Source: Siphonodentalium dalli (Eukaryota; Mollusca; Scaphopoda; Gadilida; Siphonodentaliidae). From it: a DNA stretch of 64,000 nucleotides. The first letter of the stretch is position 1. The number at the start of each line of letters is the position of its first letter. The position numbers were made by a program, and so were the translations under genes. Below the pieces are notes generated by a model. It ran no database searches, was not told the origin of the DNA, and saw only the letters and a list, made by a program, of their open reading frames with translations. Below, piece after piece: positions 13,401-23,029 of the stretch. The stretch is from contig CP136065.1 of the NCBI GenBank assembly GCA_032622095.1, positions 55,487,949-55,551,948 on the forward strand. Reading direction: 5' to 3'.

Positions 13401-14285
13401 ACTGTATGGAATAATCCGAAAATAAAAATCGGAGGTTCGTCGATCAACTTTAAATCGTGGAGGGATGCCGGAATATATTTTATAAATGATCTATTCCAAT
13501 CAGATAATACATTCCATACCCCACGCACACTTTATGCAACTTTCAACATCCGCGTTGATTTCATAACAATCAACAGCATAAAGCGTCAGATTATGTCATT
13601 AGCAAGTTCTCTTAACCAACCCTTAATCCGTATACCCTACCCATGTATACCAAACAATCTCATTCCGATACTCCGTTGTGTAAAAGGCTGTCAATTATTT
13701 TATAAAATTCTATCAAATGAGAAAACCATGCCGAATGCATGTCAAAAATGGGAATCCAAATTTGGCGAGAAAATAGAAAATTGGGAAGAATATTTGAGCA
13801 TGCCCTTTAAAACGACAACGGATACGAAATTACAGTGGCTCCAATTCAGAATAAACACACGAATTATTAGTACCAATAAATTTCTGAAGGTGGCTAACCT
13901 TCGAGTCGACGATTTTTGCAATCGTTGTCATAGCGTACAGGAAACCATTTCTCATATTTTCTGGGACTGTCCCCACGTCAAAACCTTTATGATAGAAATT
14001 GAAACATGGGCAAGAAACAACCAATTTCCCATTGATCTAACAAAAAAGAATATAATTATTGGCATAGATCATGAATACAAAAATTCTAAAAGTAATCTGT
14101 TCCTACTAGTGCTGAAACAATATATATATAGAACAAAATTCACGCCCACACAACTATCACTTCGACCGTTCCTTTGTGATCTTCAATTTAGGTATGAATG
14201 CGAGAGATACAACGCAAAATGTAACATGAACTATGAATTCGATAACCAATGGCTGACACTTCGAAATGCCTTAAAAATTAAATAA
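10491..14285 (+). pseudogene. LINE ORF2 polyprotein, L1/Tx1-like, inactivated
   Basis: ORF2 of an L1-type retrotransposon supplies an APE-like endonuclease and a reverse transcriptase. The endonuclease spans 10491-11180: VLSLNCRGLN at the start, then LYGPN, MCGDWN and MARLDYFLIS, with the SDH-like end shifted out of frame. RT follows: WIEDGEKPTKYF, NNKSPGPSGY, NWRPITLLNTSYK, IDFEKAFDTVSW, GRGCRQGDPISPYIF and the catalytic QYADDTTL (about 12637-12660). A C-terminal zinc-like motif (CNRCHSVQETISHIFWDCP) lies near 13920-13970. The total of about 3.8 kb matches a full-length L1 ORF2. Lesions are in-frame stops at 10620-10622 and 13377-13379, and frameshifts near 11185, 12005, 12245-12340 and 13140. 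It is therefore a fossil. Confidence 0.85.
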
Positions 14286-15048
14286 CAGTGTCATTGAAAA
14301 CAAGATGTTTCAGGCACAACGTACACCCGAGCTTAACAATGACTGGACAACACACAAAAGAAATCAATTACCCGGTACCCGAGCGGCAGACACTTATACA
14401 ATATCTGTACAATTTCAGTACACCGATCATTTTTACTTTCCAATCATATTGTCAATAGATATGCCGGTTTGCTTAACAATACCACAATTTTTTTTCAGCC
14501 ACAGTCCGAAATATCAAGAGAGCGTTGTGTATTTTCCCCGAGTTCTGTCGAACCAATAATTACAACAACTACAATATTTGCAATACAGTTGCAATATGTT
14601 AGATTGTCTATTTATATTGTTTTTTGGTAAATTCAGAATGTAAAAATATTTAAAACTGCACATAGTGTTTGGAACTTTGATTATACAAACTTTAAATACT
14701 ACATGTAACCAAATATTTTGAAGAAAAACAAAACAAAACAAAACAAAAAACAAAAAAATTATGTTATCAGCATGGTTGTAGCAAAATAGAGCCAATTTTC
14801 TGGAGAAAAATAAATTATACCAGCGTAGCCTAAAATTCACTTTTAACCTGAACACTCTTTGTTAAAATTATCCAAACACACTGTGTGCCTTTAAATATTT
14901 TAGAATTATATGTAAGAATGTAGGCCAGGGCATGGTAGAGTCTCACTCTTCCAAGCCTTGGATTGAGAGAATGAATGTCTGTGAATTTGTGTCTTTCTTC
15001 CTTTGTCATTCTTTCTGCTAAAAAAAAAAGTAAAAAAAAAAAAAAAAA
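14286..15048 (+). other. LINE 3' UTR and poly-A tail
   Basis: About 760 bp follow the ORF2 stop with no frame of interest. An internal AAAAC-rich tract lies at 14723-14758. The element ends in two A tracts (15020-15029 and 15032-15050) joined directly to the right target duplication. Confidence 0.7.
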
Positions 15049-15209
15049 AATATGTCCACATACCAATGTTTGACTCACCAATTGTCTTTTAACAGTAGAA
15101 TAGGTCCCCATACCAATTTTTGACTCACCAATTGTCTTGTAACAGTAGAATGGGTCCCCATGCCAATTTTTGACTCACCAATTGTATTGTAATAGTAGAA
15201 TAGGTCCCC
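15049..15209. repeat. 50-bp minisatellite, right part
   Basis: Three further copies of the 50-bp unit seen at 6225-6783, resuming after the LINE poly-A tail. The first 13 bp (15049-15061) are the right target duplication. Confidence 0.9.
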
Positions 15210-15334
15210 GACAGTAGCAGATGACTGGGTAATAGTTAAGCACCCATAGACATTCCAGTCCTCCGAAAAAGTATTAATTGGAGATTGGCTCCTGAAATAG
15301 TGATGGTAGCAAGGTTTAGTTAACAGTTATATTC

Positions 15335-15484
15335 TATATAAGAAATAACTATTATTTCGATAGAGGCTATACAGTTATAACCGAAAAGTTTGACAACACA
15401 TTACATAACGCGCATAGTGTAATTTGTCTTCGAACTTTTCGGTTATAACTCATAAATCGAAACAAGAGTTATTTCTTATAATTT
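15335..15484. repeat. Foldback MITE-like inverted repeat
   Basis: Left arm 15335-15395 (AAGAAATAACT, then AGTTATAACCGAAAAGTT) pairs with right arm 15425-15484 (AACTTTTCGGTTATAACT, then AGTTATTTCTT). Arms are about 60 bp with a 30-bp loop. It lies just downstream of the last exon of the minus-strand host gene. Confidence 0.7.
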
Positions 15485-15594
15485 AAGCCGTCATTTCGCA
15501 GGAGAATACGCAGAATGTAGAACTAAAACAAGCGACAAACTCATAGAAAACACACTCAGACCTATTACGATTGATTGGTCAAGTTTCGTCGCAA

Positions 15595-15889
15595 TTAATC
15601 GTTTTTATTGACTAGACTAGTGGCATGCAAGTGATCACGCAATTGTGAATGCACCGCGTGTTCCTGATTTATTTCGGCTCTAACAGTTGTTAGTTTCAAT
15701 TTCATTTCTTTCCTAACGTTAATACGAATCTTGATGAGTTCTCTATGTGCTTGTGCACTGAGGGTAAGGGAATCTGATGCAACATCGAAATTCCATTTTA
15801 AATCTAAGCCAGTGTCGCATAGTTTGCATGCACATTTTAGGCACGCGACATTACACGTCGTCATTTCCCACTCGATGCTGCTATCATTT
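15595..15889 (-). CDS. Unrecognised host gene, terminal coding exon
   Basis: The exon begins after the minus-strand acceptor TTCCGTTACAG (AG at 15890-15891) and runs 295 nt to a TAA at 15595-15597. It encodes about 97 residues. The first nucleotide completes a lysine codon left open by the preceding exon (16920-17106), so the phase is correct. The peptide has a cysteine cluster (CNVACLKCACKLC), then NFDVASDSLTLSAQAHRELI and a lysine/arginine-rich helix-like stretch (IKIRINVRKEMKLKLT) to the C-terminus. No family was recognised. The cysteine spacing might bind metal or form disulfides (inference). No AATAAA was noticed close downstream. Confidence 0.6.
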
Positions 15890-16366
15890 CTGTAACGGAA
15901 TGTAATCAAGAAATTTCGGATATCGAGAAATAACCTTAATGAGTAAATGTGTGACAACAAATTGTTTTATAGTATTCCGTGGAGTTACAGTTTATGATTA
16001 AATTATTTTATAATGTTAAAATGTCTGTGCAGCCGTCTTCAATCTTCAAGTGTATCTTTCGTAATCGTCATATTATATTCCGCACCATAGGCGACTGGTG
16101 TATATATGACATACACACTCACATTTGAACGTCGTATGAACGATATCATCATATTATGGCATTGAAATTTTCACAACACATATAATCTGTCGATGCCTGA
16201 ATTCCTAAATCCCATAGATTATTGACACATCTAAACACGATAGTGGTATTTAAAGATACCCTGTCAGATTTGACACCATAAAACCACCATACTTACGTAT
16301 TCTATTCAAGATAACAGTTAGTCTCTAAAACTGTCGGTCCAATAACAATCAAAAGTGGTCCCGAAC

Positions 16367-16886
16367 CAGGGACGTGGCTGTAGTGTCTTTGTTTGTCCAC
16401 CTTGGAATTTCCAACTGCACCACCATAAAAACTGCAAAATCCTTGCATCTAGAAGTCTAACTCCAGGCAAATTCAGGCTTGGCTTTTTAAAAATTGTTTA
16501 GCAGTTATTTACTAACCCCCGGGGAGAAACCAGAACCTCTCACTCCAGTGGGAGAAAAATTGAAATATGAATCTGAAAACTGCATAATCCTAGCATCTAG
16601 ACCGGCACCAAGCTCCCCAAGTGTTGGAAATTTCCGACCTGAAACCCCCCCCCCCCCCCAGGTTGGAAAATTTGCAACTAATGGCCGTTTCAGTCCAAAA
16701 TTTTTACTAAAAGCAGGAAAATATATAACTGTTGGTACAAAAACAACAAATTAATTATTCGCTGGAAAATTAAACTACCAGAACACTATAGCAACCTATT
16801 GTTGGTGTGCAATTTCCAACTGTTGAAAATGTTTACTAAAGTTGAGAGTGAGGCCACATGCCCCAACTCCTGTCGCCACGTCCCTG
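16367..16886. mobile_element. TIR element, CAGGGACGTGGC family, copy 1 (intronic)
   Basis: CAGGGACGTGGC at 16367-16378 is matched by GCCACGTCCCTG at 16875-16886. The interior contains a poly-C tract (about 16646-16661) and phrases such as GTTGGAAATTTCC and GGCCGTTTCAGTCC that recur, inverted, in copy 2 at 18743-19757. It lies wholly in the intron between the last two host-gene exons. No transposase frame is visible; the 86-residue frame at 16494-16754 is probably fortuitous. Confidence 0.6.
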
Positions 16887-16919
16887 CGTGTGACACCGGC
16901 CAGTGAAATGTCAACTTAC

Positions 16920-17106
16920 TTTATTAGATAAGTGGATGTGCCATCATACTCATCGCAATCATATATGAGTCGTCTATCTGGGCCTCCTCCTGGATCAGTG
17001 AAGTCGAAACCTTCAACTGTCGTTTCAGTGAAGACACTCGTTACATCTGCTAACGGGGTTGACATGAAGATACCAAGAAGCGTCGGCGGGAATGAGCAAG
17101 CTGAGC
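16920..17106 (-). CDS. Unrecognised host gene, middle exon
   Basis: The 187-nt exon has a consensus donor (AAA|GTAAGT, with GTAAGT at 16914-16919 complement) and acceptor (CTATCTCAACAG|GC, AG at 17107-17108 complement). It starts in phase 1 and ends in phase 2; both ends match the neighbouring exons at 20557-20647 and 15595-15889. The 61 full codons read with normal amino-acid diversity: SACSFPPTLLGIF, TPLADVTSVFTETTVEGF, then a glycine/aspartate-rich stretch (TDPGGGPDRR) and DCDEYDGTSTYLI. No domain was recognised. It might be extracellular, judging from its cysteines (inference). The opposite strand is also open, but lacks splice-site agreement. Confidence 0.6.
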
Positions 17107-17424
17107 CTGTTGAGATAGATACAGATTTGCTCATTGAATCATAGTTATGTTGATATAATCACACATCATCTACATTCATACGAATTAGCTACCGTAAGAA
17201 TCAGTACAAATCGCCATACGGTTTACACGAACGTTTCTGGTGTTCATAAACCAATAACTGAAGTCTACACTTCATAAAAGTTATAAAACCAACTACGTCA
17301 CTTCAGGCCGATCATGTGAACGCGCTCACTGCATCCTGTATATGCCTACTTCATAAAACTATATGGACCACATACGTCACTTCAATCCGATCATGCGCAC
17401 GCGCTTGCTGCGTGTTGTTATTTG

Positions 17425-18285
17425 TATTCCCACCGTGACCCTACCCCACCAACTCAAACCTAACTTCAATATTGATCTACTGAAACGCCCAGACCAAGCT
17501 TTTCATTATGCATATAATAAATCACCGCGAATTTGTGTACCCAAAATATAATGTGCAACCACATTTGTATATACATATGAACGAATGTTATACTCGCTCA
17601 CATTTAATAAATGACTTGAAGATCGATTGGGTCATTGTATTTTGACCGGCAGAGTAATTAACACAGTGTTTGAATCCCTTCGTTTGTTTAACCCTTTACC
17701 CAACAAACCGGCCAAAACCGGCCAAATAAAGCTTCAACAGCCAAAAATATCTTCGGTCTGTCTCAGTAGAACCATACAAATATGGATATCATTGGAACCG
17801 GCTCCTTGACCACATTGTGATAGTTACAGTTATGCCCTGTGCCAATGCATTCTCTTATATATGCGAGTCGACCAGAGGTCGCCTCGCATATATAAGAGAA
17901 TGCATTGGCCTAAAAAAAAATCTTTTTTTAACACTTTTTACCATTTTTTCTTACATTCTTTAACAATTTTATAATTTTTAATGTGTTAAGCCAATGCATT
18001 CTCTTATATATGCGAGGCGACCTATGGTCGACTCGCATATATAAGAGAATGCATTGGCACAGGGCCCTTCTGTTGGGTAAAGGGTTAATTACTCGGCCGG
18101 TCAAAACCAATGACCCCAGTTGATCTTCCAGTCATTCCTTATAATCATATACCAGTATATTTTAATAGAACATTAATAACATGAACAACTTTTCAAAAGT
18201 ACCAAAACAATTGTAAGTAACATATTGTTCAAATTTGAAGTTAGGTTTGAGTTGGTGGGGTAGGGTCACGGTGGGAATACAATTC
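17425..18285. repeat. Inverted repeat pair flanking a piggyBac MITE
   Basis: About 50 bp at 17425-17475 (CCCACCGTGACCCTACCCCA, then CTCAAACCTAACTTCAA) is repeated in inverse at about 18230-18285. The interval includes the composite MITE at 17688-18088. It may be a larger TIR element invaded by the MITE. Confidence 0.55.
17688..18088 (-). mobile_element. Composite piggyBac-type MITE, copy 2 (intronic)
   Basis: TTAA on both sides, with terminal repeats CCCTTTACCCAACA / TGTTGGGTAAAGGG. It is in the opposite orientation to the copy at 9041, so the double-hairpin module lies near the right end. It lies in the long intron of the minus-strand host gene (17107-20556). Confidence 0.85.
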
Positions 18286-18503
18286 AAGGTGCATTATTTT
18301 GTGCATAATATATATATATCTGAGATATATATGTAGGGCGCGGTGAATTATGACTTGAGTGTTTCTTGGTTGGGTGTTTCAGTGGATAGATGTCGAAGTT
18401 AGATCGGGACGGGATGGGGTGGGTTCACGGTCGGCTTGCGTGATTCTGCCTCGGGTTGTTCCTAAACTATTTTGGGCTTCTTTTGTGGATATTTATAGAT
18501 GTG

Positions 18504-18716
18504 TTAGATATCCCTGTTTCTGGAAGCGAAGATACTGTTTAGTTTTAAAACATTTGGTCGGATACAAAAATATATATTGATGTAGTTGTGTGTTCGCCGT
18601 TTGATGCATTTCAGAATAATGTGATATTCATCGCCAATTTCCTTTTCGTATATATTACATTTTCTATTTGAGAGAACAGGACCATTAAATTCTCCAGGAA
18701 AATCACATATCAGCAT
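18504..18716 (-). pseudogene. LINE reverse-transcriptase polyprotein, C-terminal fragment
   Basis: A short minus-strand frame contains NRKCNIYEKEIGDEYHIILK and, further on, IRPNVLKLNSIFAS. The C-x-x-(C/Y)…IGDEYH…LKC pattern is the C-terminal zinc-like signature of a LINE family. It is also seen at 30438-30674 here (CDTCKSD, IGDEYHFVLVC). Only the 3' end of the element remains, lying in the host-gene intron. Confidence 0.5.
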
Positions 18717-18742
18717 TATGATCTACGGTATACAAATGTGGA

Positions 18743-19757
18743 CAGAGACGTGGCGACAGGGGGGTTTGGTGGTGTCTCACCCCCCCCCCCCAACTTTGGT
18801 CCAAATTTTCAACAGTTGGAATTTCATACCTGACACAACATTAGTTGGAAATTTCACGCCAACAGTAGGTTGAAAATGTTCTTGTAGTTTGATTTTCAAA
18901 CAATTTATTGGGAGGAATTTATTGTTTTTGGACCAATATTTGCATATTTTCCTTCTTTTGGTAAAAATATTGGACTGAAATGGCCATCAGTTGGAAATTT
19001 CCAACACTTGGAAAGCTTGTGTCCTGGTCCCTCCCCCGTGACCAGTCAAAAACTGCTAGTTTATTTAAGAAAACAATATTGTCCTACATTTGGTCAAAAT
19101 TAGTCTAGACGCTAGGATTTTGCGATTTTCTTGTTCAGATTTCAAAATTTTCGTCCCTCCCCGTGGCCAATAAAAATCTGCTAATGAGTTTAAGAAAACA
19201 ATATTTTACTACATTTTGTTAAAATGGTTGACAGAAATGGTCATCAGTTGGAAAATGTCCAAACTAAGGAAGAGTATGAGGTTTGAAATTTTCAACACTA
19301 GGAAAGCTTAAGGTCAGTCTAGATGCCAGGATTTTGCGATTTTCTTGTTTAGTTTTCAAAATTTTCTCACACCGGACCGAACAACCATGGTCGGCCCGGT
19401 GTGTCCTGGTCTATTGCCCGTAGTTGTGTACATTTGTCTAGAGTTAGACCACTACTGTAGATGTTAGGATTTGTGCAATTTTCAGGTTCAAATATATGAA
19501 TATTATCATACCGGGTAGATTGAACCATGGTTTATAAATAGGCTATTAGGCTTGTGAACACTTAGGTGCAAGGAGGGAATGAAATCATGCAAAACATTTG
19601 GTCTGATTCAAGGAGTGTTTTGGTTTGATTCAAGGGGGGGGGGGGGGGTTGCTAATGGAATTATGCAAAATCTTGTCTCTTGTTTGATTCAAGGGGGATG
19701 CAGTTGGATTTACCAAGGTGGACACCCCCTAACGGAGACCCTCTAGCCGCGTCCCTG
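18743..19757. mobile_element. TIR element, CAGGGACGTGGC family, copy 2 (intronic)
   Basis: CAGAGACGTGGC (18743-18754) and GCCGCGTCCCTG (19746-19757) are imperfect inverted termini of the same family as 16367-16886. The interior is rich in near-palindromic GTTGGAAATTTC / CAACAGTTGG phrases and C or G homopolymers (about 18780-18790 and 19637-19650). It has no coding frame. It sits in the long host-gene intron. Confidence 0.55.
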
Positions 19758-19761
19758 AATG

Positions 19762-19848
19762 TGGAGCCCGGTATAGTGCACTGGTTTTGGTGTTCGACTT
19801 GTCGTGCTGTCGACACAACAATGTGACTTCGATGCCGGCCGGCGGACA
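19762..19848 (+). repeat. tRNA-related SINE head-like sequence
   Basis: TATAGTGCACTGG (19772-19784) resembles a pol III A box and GACTTCGATGCC (19825-19836) a degenerate B box, about 50 bp apart. The phrase GTGTTCGACTTG between them resembles an anticodon-arm region. It does not fold as a functional tRNA; it is read as a SINE relic. Confidence 0.35.
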
Positions 19849-20556
19849 GTTATTAATAGAAGACGAAAACAGTGGATATTTTAATACAATTATGAGAAGT
19901 TGAAAATATCAATTTATTTTTGTCCCTTTAGGTAACAAGGACTGCTAGAATAATTAACCATTTCACACGACAATTCAATCACTAAATAGCTCATTGTCTT
20001 GGCTCTATCAGCGGGGGCTTGAATTGTATCGTGTAAGCGTTGATGGCCCGATCAACTTCATATTATATAATCGATGACAATTGTATCTATAGTAAACAAC
20101 TTGCAGTTGAGCTCGATTACTCGACTCCTGGCTGCACGTTGGCGCATTTGACGTGCGTGGACAATCGCGCAACAACTTGTTCACCCATCAGCGGGTAATT
20201 CTGGGGAATAGGGAAATCAAGTTACCAGATCTAAACCAATCAGAATGCTCGTTTTAGCGACAAATATTCAAATTTAATTACAATATATTATCTAAGGAAA
20301 TGATGATAAATCAATGACTCAATCAATTCTCACTATGTTGAAGTAGGTAATTACACAAGTTGGTTTAAATTAACTGTTAAATTATACACAATTAATGCAC
20401 TGAAGAATACTCAATACTCAATAAGATAAGTTTGATCCAATTCTTATTTGTGTAGAACATGCATCGTGGTACGAGATCGATGAAACTGCGTGGACATGTA
20501 TACAATAGACCATATGTATACAAATACTAATAATAGCTAATTATATTAGCACTCAC

Positions 20557-20647
20557 GCCAATCGTACCAAACATCCATTATGTAGTGACATTCTTTAAAT
20601 CCAAATTTCCTCAGCCAAGAGCCAACCTCGATATAGCCCGATAATCT
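20557..20647 (-). CDS. Unrecognised host gene, most upstream exon seen
   Basis: The 91-nt exon lies between acceptor GCCTTCCAG (AG at 20648-20649 complement) and donor GGC|GTGAGT (20551-20556 complement). It encodes 30 residues: RLSGYIEVGSWLRKFGFKE followed by CHYIMDVWYDW. It leaves one nucleotide (C) that joins GC of the exon at 17106 to give arginine, so the phases agree. The G-x-WL-x-KFGFKE…DVWYDW pattern recalls a GNAT acetyltransferase C-terminal strand, but this is only a resemblance and the downstream exons do not support it. Earlier exons were not identified. Confidence 0.5.
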
Positions 20648-20986
20648 CTGGAAGGCACTACATATGACATATCCCAAAACTTATCACCATGTAAATATGT
20701 TTGTATCGTCATCTTGATTTCACGTGTGTTGTAATACTGTGTTGATAGAGAGGCTTCATAAGTTGCAAAAACTTGTGCCTCAATCCCTTTTGTATATTAT
20801 GCAAATAAAATATGTTTCAAGTCAAGTCAATAGACCAGAACGGGCCTATGGTGATGTGGCCATGCGGCTGCACCGTTTGAAATAGAGTGAATGGTTTGTG
20901 TTCTTTAAAATGACATGTTTTATTATATGCTTCCCCATTAAATAGTGGGAAATTGCCGTGTCGTAGAGCGTTATATCCATCGCCTG

Positions 20987-21051
20987 GACCGACTCGATGG
21001 ATAACACTGACCGACTCGATGGATAACACTGACCGACTCGATGGATAACAC
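20987..21051. repeat. 22-bp direct repeat, three copies
   Basis: GACCGACTCGATGGATAACA followed by CT is repeated three times head to tail with no visible differences, the last copy partial. It interrupts the minus-strand frame 20817-21113, which argues against that frame being an exon. Confidence 0.9.
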
Positions 21052-21429
21052 AATAGTATTACTTTTTCGGAGATTACTTCCGGTTTATAGCGGCGAATCA
21101 CATTAAGTTTCAAAGTGTATCAATAACAGCCGGACTATTGTTTTAATTATTGATTTTCACGGTTCATAAACTGTTATTTAATTGTTATAATGTTAACTCA
21201 TTTGTTTTAATATATTCTTATATCACTAAATTATGTATACATTAATTTTCTCGCATCATTTCAGAATAAAACAATGGGGACTATTTCTTATGGCGGCTAT
21301 GCTCGATATTTGTCATTCAGTGGTGAGCAAATCAATTGATGGAATGTAAACAAAATGCAAATGTCGAAGCTTTCTAACAATTTGAAGTGAACTGTAGGAC
21401 AAAATTAGCAGTTTTGGTGCGGTTTATAG

Positions 21430-21620
21430 TGCATATAATAAAAAGAAAACCTACGGGTTTTGGTTGAATACCCGGATTATCTCATTCGTGGGTGCAAGGA
21501 AGTACAGAATTTCCACTCGCGGCTTGCAGCCGCTCGTGGAAATTCTGTACTTCCTTGCACCCACTCATGAGATAATTCGGGTATTCAACCAAAACTCGTA
21601 GGTATTCTCTATGTATTCAT
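21430..21620. mobile_element. Foldback MITE, copy 1
   Basis: Arms of about 70 bp (21450-21518 and 21534-21602) are almost perfectly complementary, for example GTGCAAGGAAGTACAGAATT against its complement, around a small GCGGCTTGCAGCCGC centre. Flanking motifs GCATATAATAAA (left) and TTCTCTATGTATTC (right) recur at 48824-49012, which defines a family. No frame is present. Confidence 0.75.
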
Positions 21621-21774
21621 TGTTTTGTTTGTTAGAGTTGATCGTTGTTTTAGTCGTTATCAGATTTGCCGGGATATTGTCAAACTGTGTGTAGAAGATA
21701 CCGATCCCAGAAAACAAACTTGTCCAGTTATACACGAATAATATTACCCTCTATTTGCGTGGATCACAAATCCG

Positions 21775-21857
21775 AGCCTATCGGGATTGGAACCGGGTTG
21801 ATGGCTGATGGTTTCCTGATGCATCATGCACCTTACCGGCTGAACTACCGGGACCTC
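21775..21857 (-). repeat. tRNA-derived SINE-like sequence
   Basis: On the minus strand TAGTTCAGCCGGT matches the pol III A box and GGTTCCAATCC the B box, about 50 nt apart, with a GGTCCCG-like start. The stems do not pair as in a functional tRNA, so this is a pseudo-tRNA or SINE head. Confidence 0.5.
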
Positions 21858-23029
21858 TGTTGTATTCATATACCGGTGAACAGCTTCAAATATGTGTGCA
21901 TTCAACTTATTTTCAAGACCACACAGTTTTCAGATGTGGAAGGAATCCATGCATGAACCTGCATGATGCAGATTCTTGTCCAACGTTGTTAATATATAAT
22001 ACCTGCATTCTTTATAAAAACCGTCAGAATTGTGACAGCTACAACTGCCAGCCATTTATGGAAACCCCGGTGTATGAACATCATCTAAGTATTATATTCG
22101 CTGCAGCTATTTTCATTTCGAACAGCTCTTTTTAATCTGAAAAAAAAATAGAATAAACCAAGATCATTGAACATTTGCATGTACACCTATATTAATATGC
22201 ATACATAACGATTGGTGCACGTGACATCGAGATACGTTAATGGTTTCGATCACAGAGGCCTGTAACGCGCTCCGCTGCCCGCCCCCTTTTGCACTGCCCA
22301 TATACGCCACTTCCATAAGCGCCTGCTTCAAGTTAATGGTACTGTACTGCATATGTAGGCCTATCTTGATATCGGGGAAAGTAAATCTATATGTATAAAA
22401 GAGTAGGATCTGTCTGTCTGATAGGATTTTTCTCTCAGATCCCTGGACCAATTTCAACCAAATTTGGTGTGGTGACCCGGGGGTACCATGGCAGATATTA
22501 TAACGACGTTAGTTCAAATTTTGATTTTTTTTTAAATAATAATGATTATAAATGTTAAATTGAGCAAGGAGCACAATCTCAAAAAAAAAAAAACATTTAA
22601 AAAATAAAAATAATTATATACTATTGTTTTTGTAAATTAAAAAAATTTAAACGATACAAATGTGCGCGACGCGCACAAGGAGGCAGTCGCTGAATAACGG
22701 CTGTCTCTAAGACTAAAAGGTGCAACCCTCATATTAGTCTACGATTGTTCCAACCAAAGGCATATTCTGTGCGAACAGAGTCGGTGTCGTGTGTTCATAT
22801 TCGTAGTGATGCATACTATGTGTCTACACACAAAATACAGCTATGCAATAATTAATCAACCCCTTTAATGAGATTGCAGGTTGGTAAAGACGGCGGTCGA
22901 TCGCGTACCGCCAGTCAATCGCAGTCGAGTTGTATAGCGGTTGACATGTGGTATCCGTGCGGTAATATTTTTTTAACTTCGATAACCAAGTAAATTGAAG
23001 CAGCGTTCAATCTTCTTTTTTTTAGGCTG
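21858..23029. other. Stretch without an accepted gene
   Basis: A plus frame at 21860-22135 is cysteine-rich but lacks matching splice signals. The region 22383-22730 starts with 'AGTAGGATCTGTCTGTCTG' and has a 'CCAATTTCAACCAAATTTGG' phrase typical of pearl/DINE-like heads. It then runs through A/T-rich sequence to GTGCGCGACGCGCAC (22660-22674), a small perfect palindrome. It is probably another non-autonomous element. Confidence 0.4.

Larger units (their letters stand above)
6784..15048 (+). mobile_element. 5'-truncated L1/Tx1-like LINE with nested insertions
   Basis: The segment starts inside an ORF1, continues to a degenerate ORF2 (endonuclease and reverse transcriptase), and ends in a long A tract (15020-15050). 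It is bracketed by a 13-bp target duplication and splits a 50-bp minisatellite, so the insertion limits are well supported. Internal additions are a foldback MITE (7395-7514) and a pearl/DINE-like element (8578-9912) that itself holds a piggyBac MITE (9041-9440). About 1.1 kb (7515-8577) and 0.6 kb (9913-10490) between ORF1 and ORF2 remain unexplained and could be further insertions or LINE spacer. Two nonsense codons and several frameshifts show it is dead. Confidence 0.8.

Noticed and set aside
20817-21113. 98-codon minus frame upstream of the host-gene exons
   Set aside because: It runs through a 22-bp triplicate repeat and lacks a donor; an AATAAA and CAAGTCAAGTCA tail on the plus strand suggest a LINE-type 3' end instead.
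21860-22135. Cysteine-rich plus frame resembling a PAN/apple domain
   Set aside because: No donor site fits, cysteine spacing is not diagnostic, and a SINE-like sequence lies just upstream.
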